Of a stretch of DNA of 64,000 nucleotides, positions 1 through 9,842 are shown in pieces; the stretch's first letter is position 1; the number at the start of each line of letters is the position of its first letter. This DNA is from Utricularia gibba. Taxonomy: Eukaryota > Streptophyta > Magnoliopsida > Lamiales > Lentibulariaceae. A model generated the notes under the pieces. It was not told the DNA's origin. It did no database searches and saw only the letters and a program-made list of their open reading frames with translations. The DNA is taken from contig NEEC01000008.1 of NCBI GenBank assembly GCA_002189035.1, positions 310,001-374,000 of the forward strand. Reading direction: 5' to 3'. The position numbers and the translations under genes were made by a program.

Positions 1-300
1 GTGACATTTTAGTCACTATATCTCTTTCATTGCGATGTGTGGCTATGAAATTATGTGAAGTTTATTTTATCGTGAAATTTTAGTCATTGTAATGCCTTCA
101 TTGCAGTGTGTGGCTATTAAATTATACAACGCTTATTTTATTATGAAATTTGAGTCACTAAAATGCTTTCATTGCAGTGTGTGGCTATGAAATTTTAGTC
201 ACTGTAATGCTTTCATTGCGGTGTGTAGCTATAAAATTATACGAAATTTATTTTATTATGAAATTTTAGTCACTGAAATGCTTTCATTACAGTTTATGAA
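1..300. repeat. Tandem hairpin array left of FCP1-like copy 1
   Basis: Five imperfect units of about 43-71 bases begin near 8, 80, 150, 194 and 265, each starting with TTTTAGTCACTGTAATG or a close variant. Within a unit CACTGTAATG is followed, after CTTT, by CATTGCGGTG, which gives a 10-bp stem with two G:T pairs. The window edge cuts the array. The CATTGCGGTG arm also occurs in the array at 44297-44452. Confidence 0.8.
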
Positions 301-335
301 TTTGAAAGTATCCATTTTCATTGTTATTTATGCAG

Positions 336-1875
336 ACATAAACACATCAAAAAAGTTGAGGCTTCGATTCAATATTCCTACAGAATATCAATTGTGGGAT
401 AAGGAAGAGGATGAAGAGATCGTTGGTGATATTCCAGAACGTGTTGGTCCTAGGGGTTTTGCTATCAGTACTGAGCACCTTAGATGTGACTTGTGTGTGC
501 CAGTGGTACCATTTATGTTGCAAGTTTTGACATGCCTTCAAATTCCATTTTCACATTTGACTCCTAAGTCAGTGGCATATATATTGGCATGTGTTTACAT
601 TGCTTGTGAGGAAAGCATTCCCCTAGAATCGTCTATTTTTTTGCTGTGAGCATGTGTAGTAGAATAAAGGATTCACCAAATTATGTGATAAAGGGTAAGT
701 CTACAATTAAATTAGTGAAAGGTCTACGAAGTGGCTATGATAGTTGGTGGAAAGTTTTGTATGGGTTTCTCTCTTGAAGATTTACCAAATGATTTCCCAC
801 GCACACTTCCAAATTCTCATCTTATTGGAAAACCACAAGGTATTTTATGTGTTAAACAATTTTTTATACTATGTTCTTTTATGAGAATTGTTCTGATTTT
901 ATTGATCTAATTTACTTATGCTTACTATTAGGTGTTGAGATGTTACCAAGGGATGTCGTTGATGAATTCATTGCTTTCTTTAAAGGACAGACTAGGTCAT
1001 TGACTACAATCTTACCTTCCATCTTTAGAATACGGGGCACAGCCAAGTTTTGGTGTGGGAAAAAAAGAATTACAAAGAAGGATGATGATGTGGATGATCA
1101 AAGTGGAAATGATGCTGATAATTTACATGAAGATGTGGCGGTTGACAATGAAACAAATGATTTGGCAGCTGAAAATGAGGCGTTGAAGCAGCAACTAAAG
1201 TGATATCAATCCAGATGGCCTTCTTTCTATGAATCAAGTAGTCATATTCCAACGGTGCGGAAATTAGTAGTATTCGACGTCAATGGGATTTTTGCTGATA
1301 TTATTTTTCATTCATCATCAACCATCAAAGGGCATCCAGATAAGCGGATTTATGGGCGAGCAGGTATGGTATTTATTTAGTATTTCACACATTTGCAACA
1401 TATAGTTAGTTGCTAATTTATTGACTTGACTTTATTGCATATGTTATATTTTCAGTGTTTTTAAGACCAAATGCTAGGGAGTTTATGGAATGGTGTATGC
1501 AACATTTTGATGTTGCACTATGGTCCTCATGTGGAGGGTAATATACAAAATATTATATTATCTTTTTTATATATATGTTTTACATGTTATTCTTTTTGTA
1601 ACAGTGCACAACTAAACCAAGTCGAATATTGGATGTTTGGCGAGAAGATGTCAAATTTGGCATTCATATGGGATGGAACGAAATGCATCACCACAAACCT
1701 TCGAGTCCTCAAGAAGCCAACAAGTATAGTTTTGCTGAAAGAGTTGCGAAAAATATGGGAGGATGATGTTTTTCATGGCCGATATACACATGGTAACACC
1801 TTGTTTGTAGATGATTCATCATACAAGTCTACAACAAATCCAATAATAATTTTAGTTAAAAATTTCATAAGTTAA
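336..1875 (+). pseudogene. FCP1-like phosphatase fusion, copy 1 (decayed)
   Basis: The locus resembles a fusion of a transposon-protein-like N-terminal domain with a HAD/FCP1 (NLI-interacting factor) phosphatase-like domain. The N-terminal exon after an AG at 335 carries YQLWDKE, RVGPRGFAIST and LTPKSVAYILA. An exon near 930-1200 holds ILPSIFR, FWCG and an acidic, glutamine-rich linker. The HAD domain follows with motif I FDVNGIFADI (about 1270), RPNAREFMEWCMQHFDVALW (about 1467-1530) and a LFVDDSSYKS block (about 1800). Breaks are visible: the reading frame is lost near 645, and an in-frame TGA at 1201 interrupts the linker. Introns about 835-930, 1362-1455 and 1540-1603 look plausible. Motif I has DxN rather than the usual DxD. 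I infer a non-functional copy of the family also seen at 5594, 39603, 44642 and 55740. The exact exon ends are uncertain. Confidence 0.75.
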
Positions 1876-1907
1876 ATTTTATTTTTTTAGTTTAAATTAT
1901 ACTCTGA

Positions 1908-2530
1908 GAATTGTAATTGATGATTACAATGATCAGTAGAAATAGTTCATCATCGTTTTGCTTAATAAAGTATTATAAACATTTTCTCTAGTAACTGTAA
2001 TTGATGATTACGGTGATCCGTAGAAACAGGTTATCATTTCCCTATATTACTTTCAATTCTGGTAATTGTAATCTGTAATTACGGTGGCCGTAAAATTTAG
2101 AGATACAAACTATTACTCGAGTAATTTTTATTTTCTCTTTTATGCTTTTTCGGAACACTTTTGCTTAATAGACTACTATCACCATGTTTTCTAATCACTG
2201 TAATTGATGAATTATAGTGATCGACAGAAATAAACGATTATGGTTTTTCTTATATTACTTTTATTTGTGGTAACTATCATTGATGATTACAGTGATCGTT
2301 AGAAATAGGAAATTATTATTTTTTTATATTAATTTTCTTTTTTATAACTGTAATTGATGAATTGCAGTGATTGAAAGAAATATGTAATTATTGTTTTCTT
2401 TATATTAATTTCATTTCTAATAACTGTAATTGATGAATTGTAGTGATCGACAGAAATATGTAATTATTTTTTTCTTTATATATATTTTTTTATTTCAGAT
2501 AACTGTAATTAATGAATTACAGTGATCAAC
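1908..2530. repeat. Tandem palindrome array right of copy 1
   Basis: Eight diverged units lie near 1910, 1991, 2061, 2192, 2269, 2344, 2420 and 2499. The consensus is TAACTGTAATT-GATG-AATTACAGTGATC, a near-perfect palindrome with a 4-base loop, followed by an AGAAATA-type spacer and AT-rich filler. The arm CACTGTAAT repeats the core of the array at 1-300, so copy 1 is bracketed by related hairpins on both sides. Confidence 0.8.
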
Positions 2531-3799
2531 ATAAATAAAAAATATTAACATGAAAAAGTTAAATGAAACGATATTTATGATTTTTAATTTCATTTATTAT
2601 TTATAAAAGAATATATAATATAATTTGATTTTTCATTTTGTTTAAGTTATTTATTTTTCTATTGTTTAATTGTATATATTTTTGAATATATAATAATTAA
2701 ATAAAATATACATTATGAAAAATTTAATTTGATTTTTTTATTTAATATAATTTTTGAATTCTAAAAAATATATTTTAATAATATTTATTACAATATTTGT
2801 AAAAAGAATGTAATATATTTTTATTTTTTTGTAAAAAAGATAATAGTATTAAAATATGTTGTCAAAAAGAAATTCAAAAATGAAAAAGAAAATCTGTAGT
2901 ATGGGTGGTTTTGACATGCAGTAGAGGTGAGATGCACACAGTGGATGGTTTTGGAACTGGGTTTTTTTGGAGTTGATGTATTTGGTAAAAACTCAGTAGT
3001 GTGCTACGTGCAAATTACAATGATTGATTTTCAAGCTTGATGGTAAACTAATGCTGCTAGCATATATAGTGGATGAAGCTTGTTGCATTATAAGAATATT
3101 TTGTAGCTAGCAAGAAAAGAAAAATGGCTCATTAAATTATCTTGTAGTGGCTCATTTGTAGAACAAAATTCACTATATAGAGTTTCATTAATGAGTACGG
3201 AAATCTGAATTTTATGTCAAAATTTATATATATCATATACATATTGGATGAAACTTCATTACCTACATTATTTAAACTAAGTATCTTCTACTCATTGAGT
3301 CAAATATTTTACAAAAATCAGTCTATATGTCTTCTAAAATAATAAATTATTTTTTATGTTACAAGAATATCATTACTTATGTTTTTACCTTTCAAGAAAT
3401 CATTGTGAATAAAAATGATCAACATTATGAAGACTTATTATGATATATTCGCTAATGCTTTTCTTAAAATTTTATGCATTAATGATATAAAAAAAAGGCA
3501 TAATCAAAAAGAGTTATTGTATTATAGAATTTAGGAATCAGTATAATAAAATTCATATTAATTCTTTTAACATCTTGAAGTTCATCTCTAAAAAATACAA
3601 TATTGTTAGAAATAAATTACTTTGTACACTCATACAACCCATAATGAAAAAGTTCTTTTTCTTTTACAGATTTAATTCAAGAATGCATTCATCATTTCTA
3701 GTTTCTGCTTACAAGAAGATATGAGATACCAACATTCATTGCTAGGTAGTTTGTTCATCAGATACCCAAACTACCAAAATGCCAGGAAATGAACTTGAG
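2531..3799. other. AT-rich intergenic sequence
   Basis: I see no convincing coding exon, RNA gene or transposon end here. The first 350 bases are almost pure A/T runs. Bases about 3660-3799 are probably the old flank into which the retroelement array at 3805 inserted. Confidence 0.5.
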
Positions 3800-3804
3800 G
3801 ACTA

Positions 3805-4069
3805 TGTTAAAGCCTTGGACTTAGAGCAGGTTATTGGACCTAGTTTGAAGACAAAAAGAAGTATGACATGATCAGAGTAGAGTTCAACACCGGTGGGCAC
3901 ACATGGAGAACAAAAGCAAGGGAAAATAGGAGATGGCAACCTCCAGGTACTGCTCTTCCAACCTCTAGGCTTTAGTCCAAGTTTAAGCTCTAACCTTTGA
4001 TTGGTGGTAGGGCAGGCACTCTTAACGTCTAGTAGTTGGGTTGGGCTTGCTCTTCTTATTATAGATGAT
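3805..4069 (-). repeat. Third LTR of the gypsy array, truncated
   Basis: It starts with TGTTAAAGCCTTGGACTTAG and aligns with the LTRs at 12932 (TGATAAGGCTTTAAATCG) and 17385 through shared landmarks such as CCAGTTTG, CAACCTCCAGG and TTCTTATT. It is much more diverged than the other two. It is cut at the Harbinger border near 4070, and the boundary is uncertain by about 10 bases. Confidence 0.7.
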
Positions 4070-4515
4070 GGGCACTTAGGTAACTTGGTTTTATGGGTTT
4101 AACGGGTGTAAATCGTGTTTTGTTGATGGATTTACATAATTTGGGTTTAAATGAATACACGTTTGGTACGTGGGTATAAAATTGGGTTTATGGATAATTT
4201 TCATGGGAATTTACCAATACAGCCTTCCTCAACAATAAACTATTCGTCTTTATTACCATTTGTTTTCCCCTTCGTCCACCGACTTTCACACCCGATTGTC
4301 GCGGTGCTGCCGTTCGACGAGATCTCCCGATTTCACAAGTAATTGAGAGTGAAGAGCCATGGGTTAAGTCCAGATTGTATACTCCCTTTGTTGCACAGAG
4401 TTTCTCGTTTAAAATCCGTTGAATTTTGAGTCAATTTTACCGTTTACTTGTTGTAAGTGCTCGGTGTAGGTACTTTGTTCTTGCTGTTTTCTTTACTCCA
4501 GCACAGATTGCAGGT

Positions 4516-4680
4516 ATGCACAGCCCAATCGTGGTGGAAGACTCTCAGAAAAAAACGAAATGCGCCTGGAAGCCAGATGAGGAGAAAGACTTATTGCACA
4601 CTTTGAAGCAGATAGTGAAAGAAGGCTGGAAAATTGAGAATGGTTTTAGGGGTGGGTATATGTATTTTTTAAACACTTAT
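4516..4680 (+). pseudogene. Harbinger-type Myb/SANT-like ORF1, truncated
   Basis: The ATG at 4516 opens a frame of about 55 codons. It contains CAWKPDEEKDLLHTLKQIV and GWKIENGFRGGYM, the pattern of the plant Myb/SANT-like domain that forms the DNA-binding partner protein of PIF/Harbinger elements. In intact relatives that domain is followed by a glutamate-led helix and about 200 more residues. Here the frame runs straight into the inverted repeat that begins near 4681, so the protein is cut off after the first domain. I found no continuation of this ORF elsewhere in the element. The best explanation is insertion of the foldback sequence into ORF1. The start is chosen by homology; the frame is open back to 4426. 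Confidence 0.65.
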
Positions 4681-5376
4681 GTTTCTGATCGAACACTGAT
4701 CGCGGTGGCACCGCGTGTTGTAACATCTGGTGCCATCACTGGATTTGAAACCTTGTGTCTAAACGTGGTGCTTCGTAATATGCAACACCAATGCGGTGCT
4801 AGTTCATGACTACTCAATAGCAGCGCATTGAATGTGGCGGTAGTTGTAGCACCGCGTTTGCGAAAGAGTGCTCAACAACGAAGCACCGCACTTGTTCATA
4901 CGCGGTGCTTCCACCAACGGCGTCAGAACACTGTCTACCTTACACCGCATATATTTGCTAGATATATGCGGGTGTGCGCAGATAGTAGTTTGGCCTTATG
5001 TTGGACTCATGGGTTAGATGTATTTCACCTTCTAAGCATCCTTCAAGCAAATACCCTGTATTCCACATGAAAATGTAGGCGTAGGACGATTGTAGGTAAC
5101 TGGTATGAGCACCGTGCAGGGTAGACAGTGTTCTGACGCCGTTGGTGGAAGCACCGTGTATGAACAAGCGCGGTGCTTCGTTGTTGAGCACTCTTCCGCA
5201 AACGAGGTGCTACAACTACCGCCACATTCAATGCGCTGCTATCGAGTAGTCATGAACTAGCACCGAATTGGTGTTGCATATTACGAAGCACCACGTTTAG
5301 ACACAAGGTTTCAAATCCAGTGATGGCACCAGATGTTACAACACGCGGTGCCACCACGATCAGTGTTCGATCAGAA
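4681..5376. repeat. Long inverted repeat (foldback), arms about 260 bases
   Basis: The arm at 4681-4943 (starting GTTTCTGATCGAACACTGAT) is matched in reverse complement by 5114-5376 with only scattered mismatches. A unique loop of about 170 bases separates them. Smaller hairpins lie inside the arms, for example GAAGCACCGC at 4880-4889 with GCGGTGCTTC at 4902-4911. A transcript of this region would fold into a long, nearly perfect duplex. Confidence 0.9.
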
Positions 5377-5593
5377 ACTTACAAAGTCAGCATACCATAG
5401 TTCACGCAAGATCCATGCAATTGCAAAGGTACATCATCCATTACACAATAGCCTTGTAATGCTTCCACAATGGGTGTTCCTCGTCTATCGGACGTTCACT
5501 ACCCGTCGGCGATTGACGTGTGTGGGTACATCCATTACGTCAATGAGAGCTTCCAGGAACCACCTAATATCTCCCCCTCGAACCAGGGAACAA

Positions 5594-7268
5594 TCATTGA
5601 CCGCGGTGTACTTGAAGGTGGTTGGGAATATGGCATTTTCGGGCTGTCCAATGTAAGCAAACAATCATTGGGTGCAAGATGGTGGAGAATGAGGGCGACC
5701 AGAAACTCACCGGGTTGTGTAGTGACTTGTATGGCGCATCATCGATGAGTAGCATATTAAGACGGTGATATTTTCCCTTGAACTTGGTGTTGGCGCCCCA
5801 TACATGATTCAAAACCTTAAGCTTAACCGTGTTGTTCCTGTTGTCGTGCACCGGATAACCTATGTCCACTGTCCTGGATCCATCCCATTGGAAGACGAGC
5901 TTGCTGGCTGCTGCAAGCCCTAGTAACCACTAGACCACATCGTGCAATTGTTCACTGAAACATGTTGTCAAAAAAAGGAAAGGTCAGCACCGTGCAGATA
6001 CCATTACCTGCTAATTGGTCGATCTTACCATCCTCTGGAAGACCAAATGGCGACGTCAAAGTGTTCCATGCAAAACTGTATCAACTCACATGCACCTGGT
6101 CGAAGATACACTACAACCACAACAAATAGTTCTGACACATGCACCAGATATTAAATGCATATGAAATACACCGTATTACCATTTCGCCCGTATATAACGG
6201 CATCCGGCTTCAATGCTCCCCACCTGACTTCACGATGATACACAATGTCCGCAAGTACACCATTGACGTCAAATATTAACAACTTACATGGTGGGGCTGC
6301 GTTATCACTCGACACTCCAACATATGGCCACCTTTGTTCATAACATGCAAGCCGACCACAGAGTTTAAGATTCTCTGCGTACAGTCTCTCCACTTCGATA
6401 TACTTTGCAGTGGCAACATCACACCCATCATCGTGTGTCGAGATCGTTTTTGGCCCATCCATGTTGCCCCTAATTTCTGGCTGCACATCTCCATCCTCTT
6501 CATGGGTCACCTCCTTAGGATCTTCATTCCTAATCTCACGTTGTCTACGGTGTCGAGGGGTTCCACACCACAAATGCTGTGTCCTAGGAGCATTGACAAA
6601 GGGGGGCAAAACGTCCTCTAGTGACTTTGTTATGCAAGAGAACAAATTCACAAACCTCCTTGCTGCACGTTTTGGCAATACCTCGATGCCTACAACGACT
6701 ACAACAACAAAGTCCATGAGTATTGTTGCAGACGACGTTAGAATATTCGAAGTAATTGTTTGTGATTACCTGATGAGTGTCCAACATTCTCTGACACTAT
6801 CAACGTTGTTGGCCATTCTGGAGTGGTGGGTGGGCATACCCATACAAAACTAGTCCACTAATCATCATATGCGCTTCTGATGTTTGTAACCAAAACCACA
6901 CCAGGTTTTCCATGAAGCGAGTAGTGCGGACTCCCCTTACATTGCACAGAAACAGAAACCGCAAAGAAGACACGCATTTCCGGGGGTATATCCCCCTCTT
7001 CACATATCTATAGAAATGCGAGTACGTGCGCCACATAATGTGGTGTAAGGTGGGAGAGTGGGATCTAGAGTGCAGCAAGTATCTGCACCAAGAAAGGGGG
7101 TGGGGGCAGTCGCAATCCACACCGAAAGTGCTTGGTGCTGACGGTGAAACTCGATGCTCCGACTCTGGACGGGGGTTCGGTGTCGAACGTTTCGCCTGGT
7201 TGTTTATCCCACATCACGTAACCGTCAGGAATTGAGAAGCAGGCATGTAGTTTCTCACACGTCAACAT
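5594..7268 (-). pseudogene. FCP1-like phosphatase fusion, copy 2 (inside Harbinger element)
   Basis: Reading on the minus strand, the N-terminal exon (about 7268-7065) has YVMWDKQ, RVGASSFTVSTKHFRCGLRL and PPPPFLVQIL. A second exon (about 6680-6160) gives a hydrophobic segment, LPPFVNAPRTQHLWCG, an acidic linker and motif I KLLIFDVNGVLADIVYH followed by DAVIYGRNG. A third (about 6105-6020) gives RPGACELIQFCMEHFDVAIW and SSRG. A fourth (about 5905-5600) gives KLVFQWDGSR, DNRNN and MLLIDDAPYKSLHNPV. This is the best preserved FCP1 core in the window, but the C-terminal region with the GQ block is missing and the middle exon joins need frame changes. The HAD motif I carries Asn at the second Asp position. 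The copy lies between the truncated ORF1 and the transposase of the Harbinger element, as if carried by it. Confidence 0.75.
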
Positions 7269-7499
7269 CTACGAAAAACAACAGACGTAACTCATCTGTT
7301 TTGAAACGCTGAAGGCAAAGGTTCCTACCATCGCAACACTGTTGTGAAGAGGTTGTCAACCCATCTGTTTTCGCGGTGCTACTGTGCGTTTGCCGAAAGG
7401 ATGGAGGTGTAAGTGTGGAATTAATGAAGGTGTTTTGGAAAGTGTTCAATGTCAGGTGCCTTTAGTGTGCACAGGGGGGGTATTAATAGCGCTGGACAG

Positions 7500-7640
7500 T
7501 TGTCAACTGCGGCATTTTTTGCCAATTTTTTTTTGAAATTCGGAGCACCGGATAAGGCGGCACGTGGTGCTGCAATGTGCGTGGCGTAGCGTAGGCGTTT
7601 AGAAGCACCGCATATTACAGATCACGGTGTTTGGTGACTT
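7500..7640. repeat. Hairpin-rich segment at the 5' side of copy 2
   Basis: Several AGCACCG / CGGTG inverted pairs occur here. One is AAGCACCG near 7603 with CGGTGTTTGG near 7626, a 33-nt hairpin. Another is GAGCACCGG near 7543 with the GTGGTGCTGC block near 7563. The same core stands in the foldback at 4681-5376, so copy 2 has related hairpins on both sides. Confidence 0.55.
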
Positions 7641-8060
7641 TCAAGATTATTGTACTACCAATACCCTCGCTAATATGCACCAACTTGACACTCGTCTACA
7701 TCTTAAATGTTGACAGCACTGGATACGATGAAACACGCGGTACTACTAACAACTTTGGTATCATACTAGCCTCCGTAGCACCTCGTCTGAAGATCGCGGT
7801 ACTGGCTCCAATGCTCCACCATGTGGTACCATGTTACCCCATGGTAACACATGACACTATGGTACAATCCCCACACCATTTGCAGCAACAACCAAATACA
7901 ATGCAAACAAGTGTTCACGACGGAGTGTCAACTCGAGCTGAACTTGTTAAGGAGCAAAGCAAACAATTGTACTTAACAAATTCAATACAAACGACACGAT
8001 AGGTTCCGAACGAGAATCTAGGAAAACTACTAGCATCACAATGTCTAAAACAGTGCTACA
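7641..8060. other. Harbinger internal spacer
   Basis: No supported gene. An open frame at 7631-8002 has no recognisable domain and low-complexity content. It is probably untranslated element sequence between the FCP1-like copy and the transposase. Confidence 0.5.
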
Positions 8061-9377
8061 TTAGCGGCGTCTGCGGGATGCCAGCCACTCGGTGTACATC
8101 CCCTCAGCTTGCTCGTCACGCCACCTACTCCATGCCTGATTTGAACCGAAAGATGTCGTGACGTCTTTTGCATCACTCATGTCCCCAGCTTCATCCTGGA
8201 AGTCCAATGGGACCTCATCCTCCAGGGGATCGACCACCATCTCCTTTCGAATAAGGTTATGGAGCAAAGCACATGCCAATACAATGCGATTCTGTGTGTC
8301 TACCGAATAGTGTGTATACCCAAGCTCGTTCGATCACATTTCTGGCTGATGCATGCCGCATGTTGAATAGCTCCTTCGCATTCTGAGGTACTCCATTTCC
8401 CTGGCCCCACTCCTTCAAGTGATAATAGACTCTATGGTATGGTGCCAAACAAGTGAAATATGTTCCATTATCACATATCCATTATCACATAGGTAATATG
8501 TTCTTGTGTCATCACGTATACATGGTACATGAAATCACTGGAATCACATGCGCAAGGGCTAAACAAGTGAAATACCTGGGCGTAAAAGACGAAAGACGTC
8601 GGATCGTGAGAGTGCATCGTTTAGCACCCGACTATTTGCAGCAGACCCCTCCCACCCAGCAATCACATATATAAATTTCATTTGTTCATCACATACACCC
8701 AACACGTTGATGGATATGACACCCTTTCGATTTCTGTACCTTGCAGCATCACATTTGTTAACTCGTATACTGATATATGTACCATCTATGGACCCAACAC
8801 AACCTTGCAAATACATAATCAATGTTAGATACATTCTTAAAAAGAAGCACGAAAGATGTGTCAATCTGAAGTGTTTGAACTTTCCTTCGGATGCACGTTC
8901 TCCAGCAACTACTGGAGTCTCTAAGAGCACCTCATGGAGGCAAAGCACCGCATGCAACACCTTTTGAAAGCACCGGGACACAGTCTCGGTGCTCCTCCCG
9001 TAGACATGTTTCTGCACCCGCATTTTATTATGATGATCTAATATTCCTAAAAACATGCAAACCATCTCCGGAACCATTACATATTTTCCAGCCTTTAAAC
9101 TAGAACGATTTTTTAATAGGCTACATAAAATAACCAAGGCATCTCGGCTGATTCTCAAGTTCTCAATGGATGCACTGTTGACATCACTCACCAACCTACT
9201 AATATACTCAACTTGTCTAGGAATCTTGTGTGTAAGTGAATACCTGCGTCTCCCCCTATATCCCCTATGGTATTTTTTCCAATGTAAGTATACTAACACA
9301 TTCATCTGCACCAAATATTTGGTCAAAAATGCTGCTGCCGCACTCAAGATGACATGACCCTCCATGAAAAAATCCAT
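8061..9377 (-). pseudogene. PIF/Harbinger DDE transposase (HARBI1-like), frameshifted
   Basis: The N-terminal 272 codons (9377-8559) include a helical DNA-binding-like region (LRISRDALVILCSLLKNR), then YGRSTETVSRCFQKVL and the first catalytic block GCVGSIDGTYISIRV with YRNRKGVISINVLGVCD. The second block is seen as CDNGTY with LAPYHRVYYHLKEWG (about 8490-8395). The third is NAKELFNMRHASARNVIERA (about 8375-8320). The C-terminus has ACALLHNLIRKEM and an EWLASRRRR end at a TAA (8061). This is the order expected of PF13359-type nucleases. The frame changes at about 8550 and about 8300, and a short stretch after NVIERA is missing. The gene is therefore inactive as sequenced, although each catalytic acidic residue can still be located. 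Confidence 0.85.
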
Positions 9378-9842
9378 GTCCCCTCAATAGTCGAAAAAAT
9401 CGAGCAAAATAAATCCACACACACAACAACACGGATTCTGAAATTGGAAAGTCACAGATAAAAACCCACTATGTGATACTGCCATGGTTGGACAAGCGCG
9501 GTGCTACCGTGGACCAACCCACCAAGGACAGAAAGCACACTTACCGAAAGACCTAGTTTATTTGCTCCCAAAGAAGACGCGACGCCACCGGCAAATCACG
9601 AACAAAGTCTGGGTTGTAGATCTGCGTTCAAATGTGGTTCACGCAAGGGCAAAAGTGGAAGCGCCGAGCTAAGTTTAGCTAACCCCCCCCCTAGGTTTAG
9701 CTAAACCCTTTTCCACGGGTTCCCACCTGGTTTATGGACAACACGTGGGTTTATTTTTACCCACCTGAAACCCACAAACCAAACATGGGTTTATGTCTAA
9801 ACCCACGTCGCAACCAACCTAAACCCAACAACCAAACGCGCC

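Larger units (their letters stand above)
4070..9842. mobile_element. PIF/Harbinger element nested in the gypsy array
   Basis: The right end, read inward on the minus strand, is GGGCGCGTTTGGTTGTTGGG followed by TTTAGG. The left end at about 4070 reads GGGCAC and then TTGGTTTTATGGGTTTA, a plausible inverted terminal repeat. Outside the borders the host retroelement resumes: 9843 onward aligns with 13240 onward. Inside are the two genes typical of the superfamily, a Myb/SANT-like ORF at 4516 (+) and a DDE transposase at 8061-9377 (-). The 3-bp target duplication expected for the family (TTA or TAA) is not clear. An FCP1-like copy and a large inverted repeat lie between the two transposon genes. 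Confidence 0.75.

Noticed and set aside
1-300. Tandem units resembling a CRISPR array
   Set aside because: The DNA is clearly from a plant nucleus, units vary in length and sequence, there are no uniform spacers and no cas genes.
4828-5231. Identical 37-residue open frames on opposite strands (MNVAVVVAPRLRKSAQQRST...) looking like a conserved peptide
   Set aside because: They are the two arms of the inverted repeat read outward, so identity follows from the palindrome and not from coding constraint.
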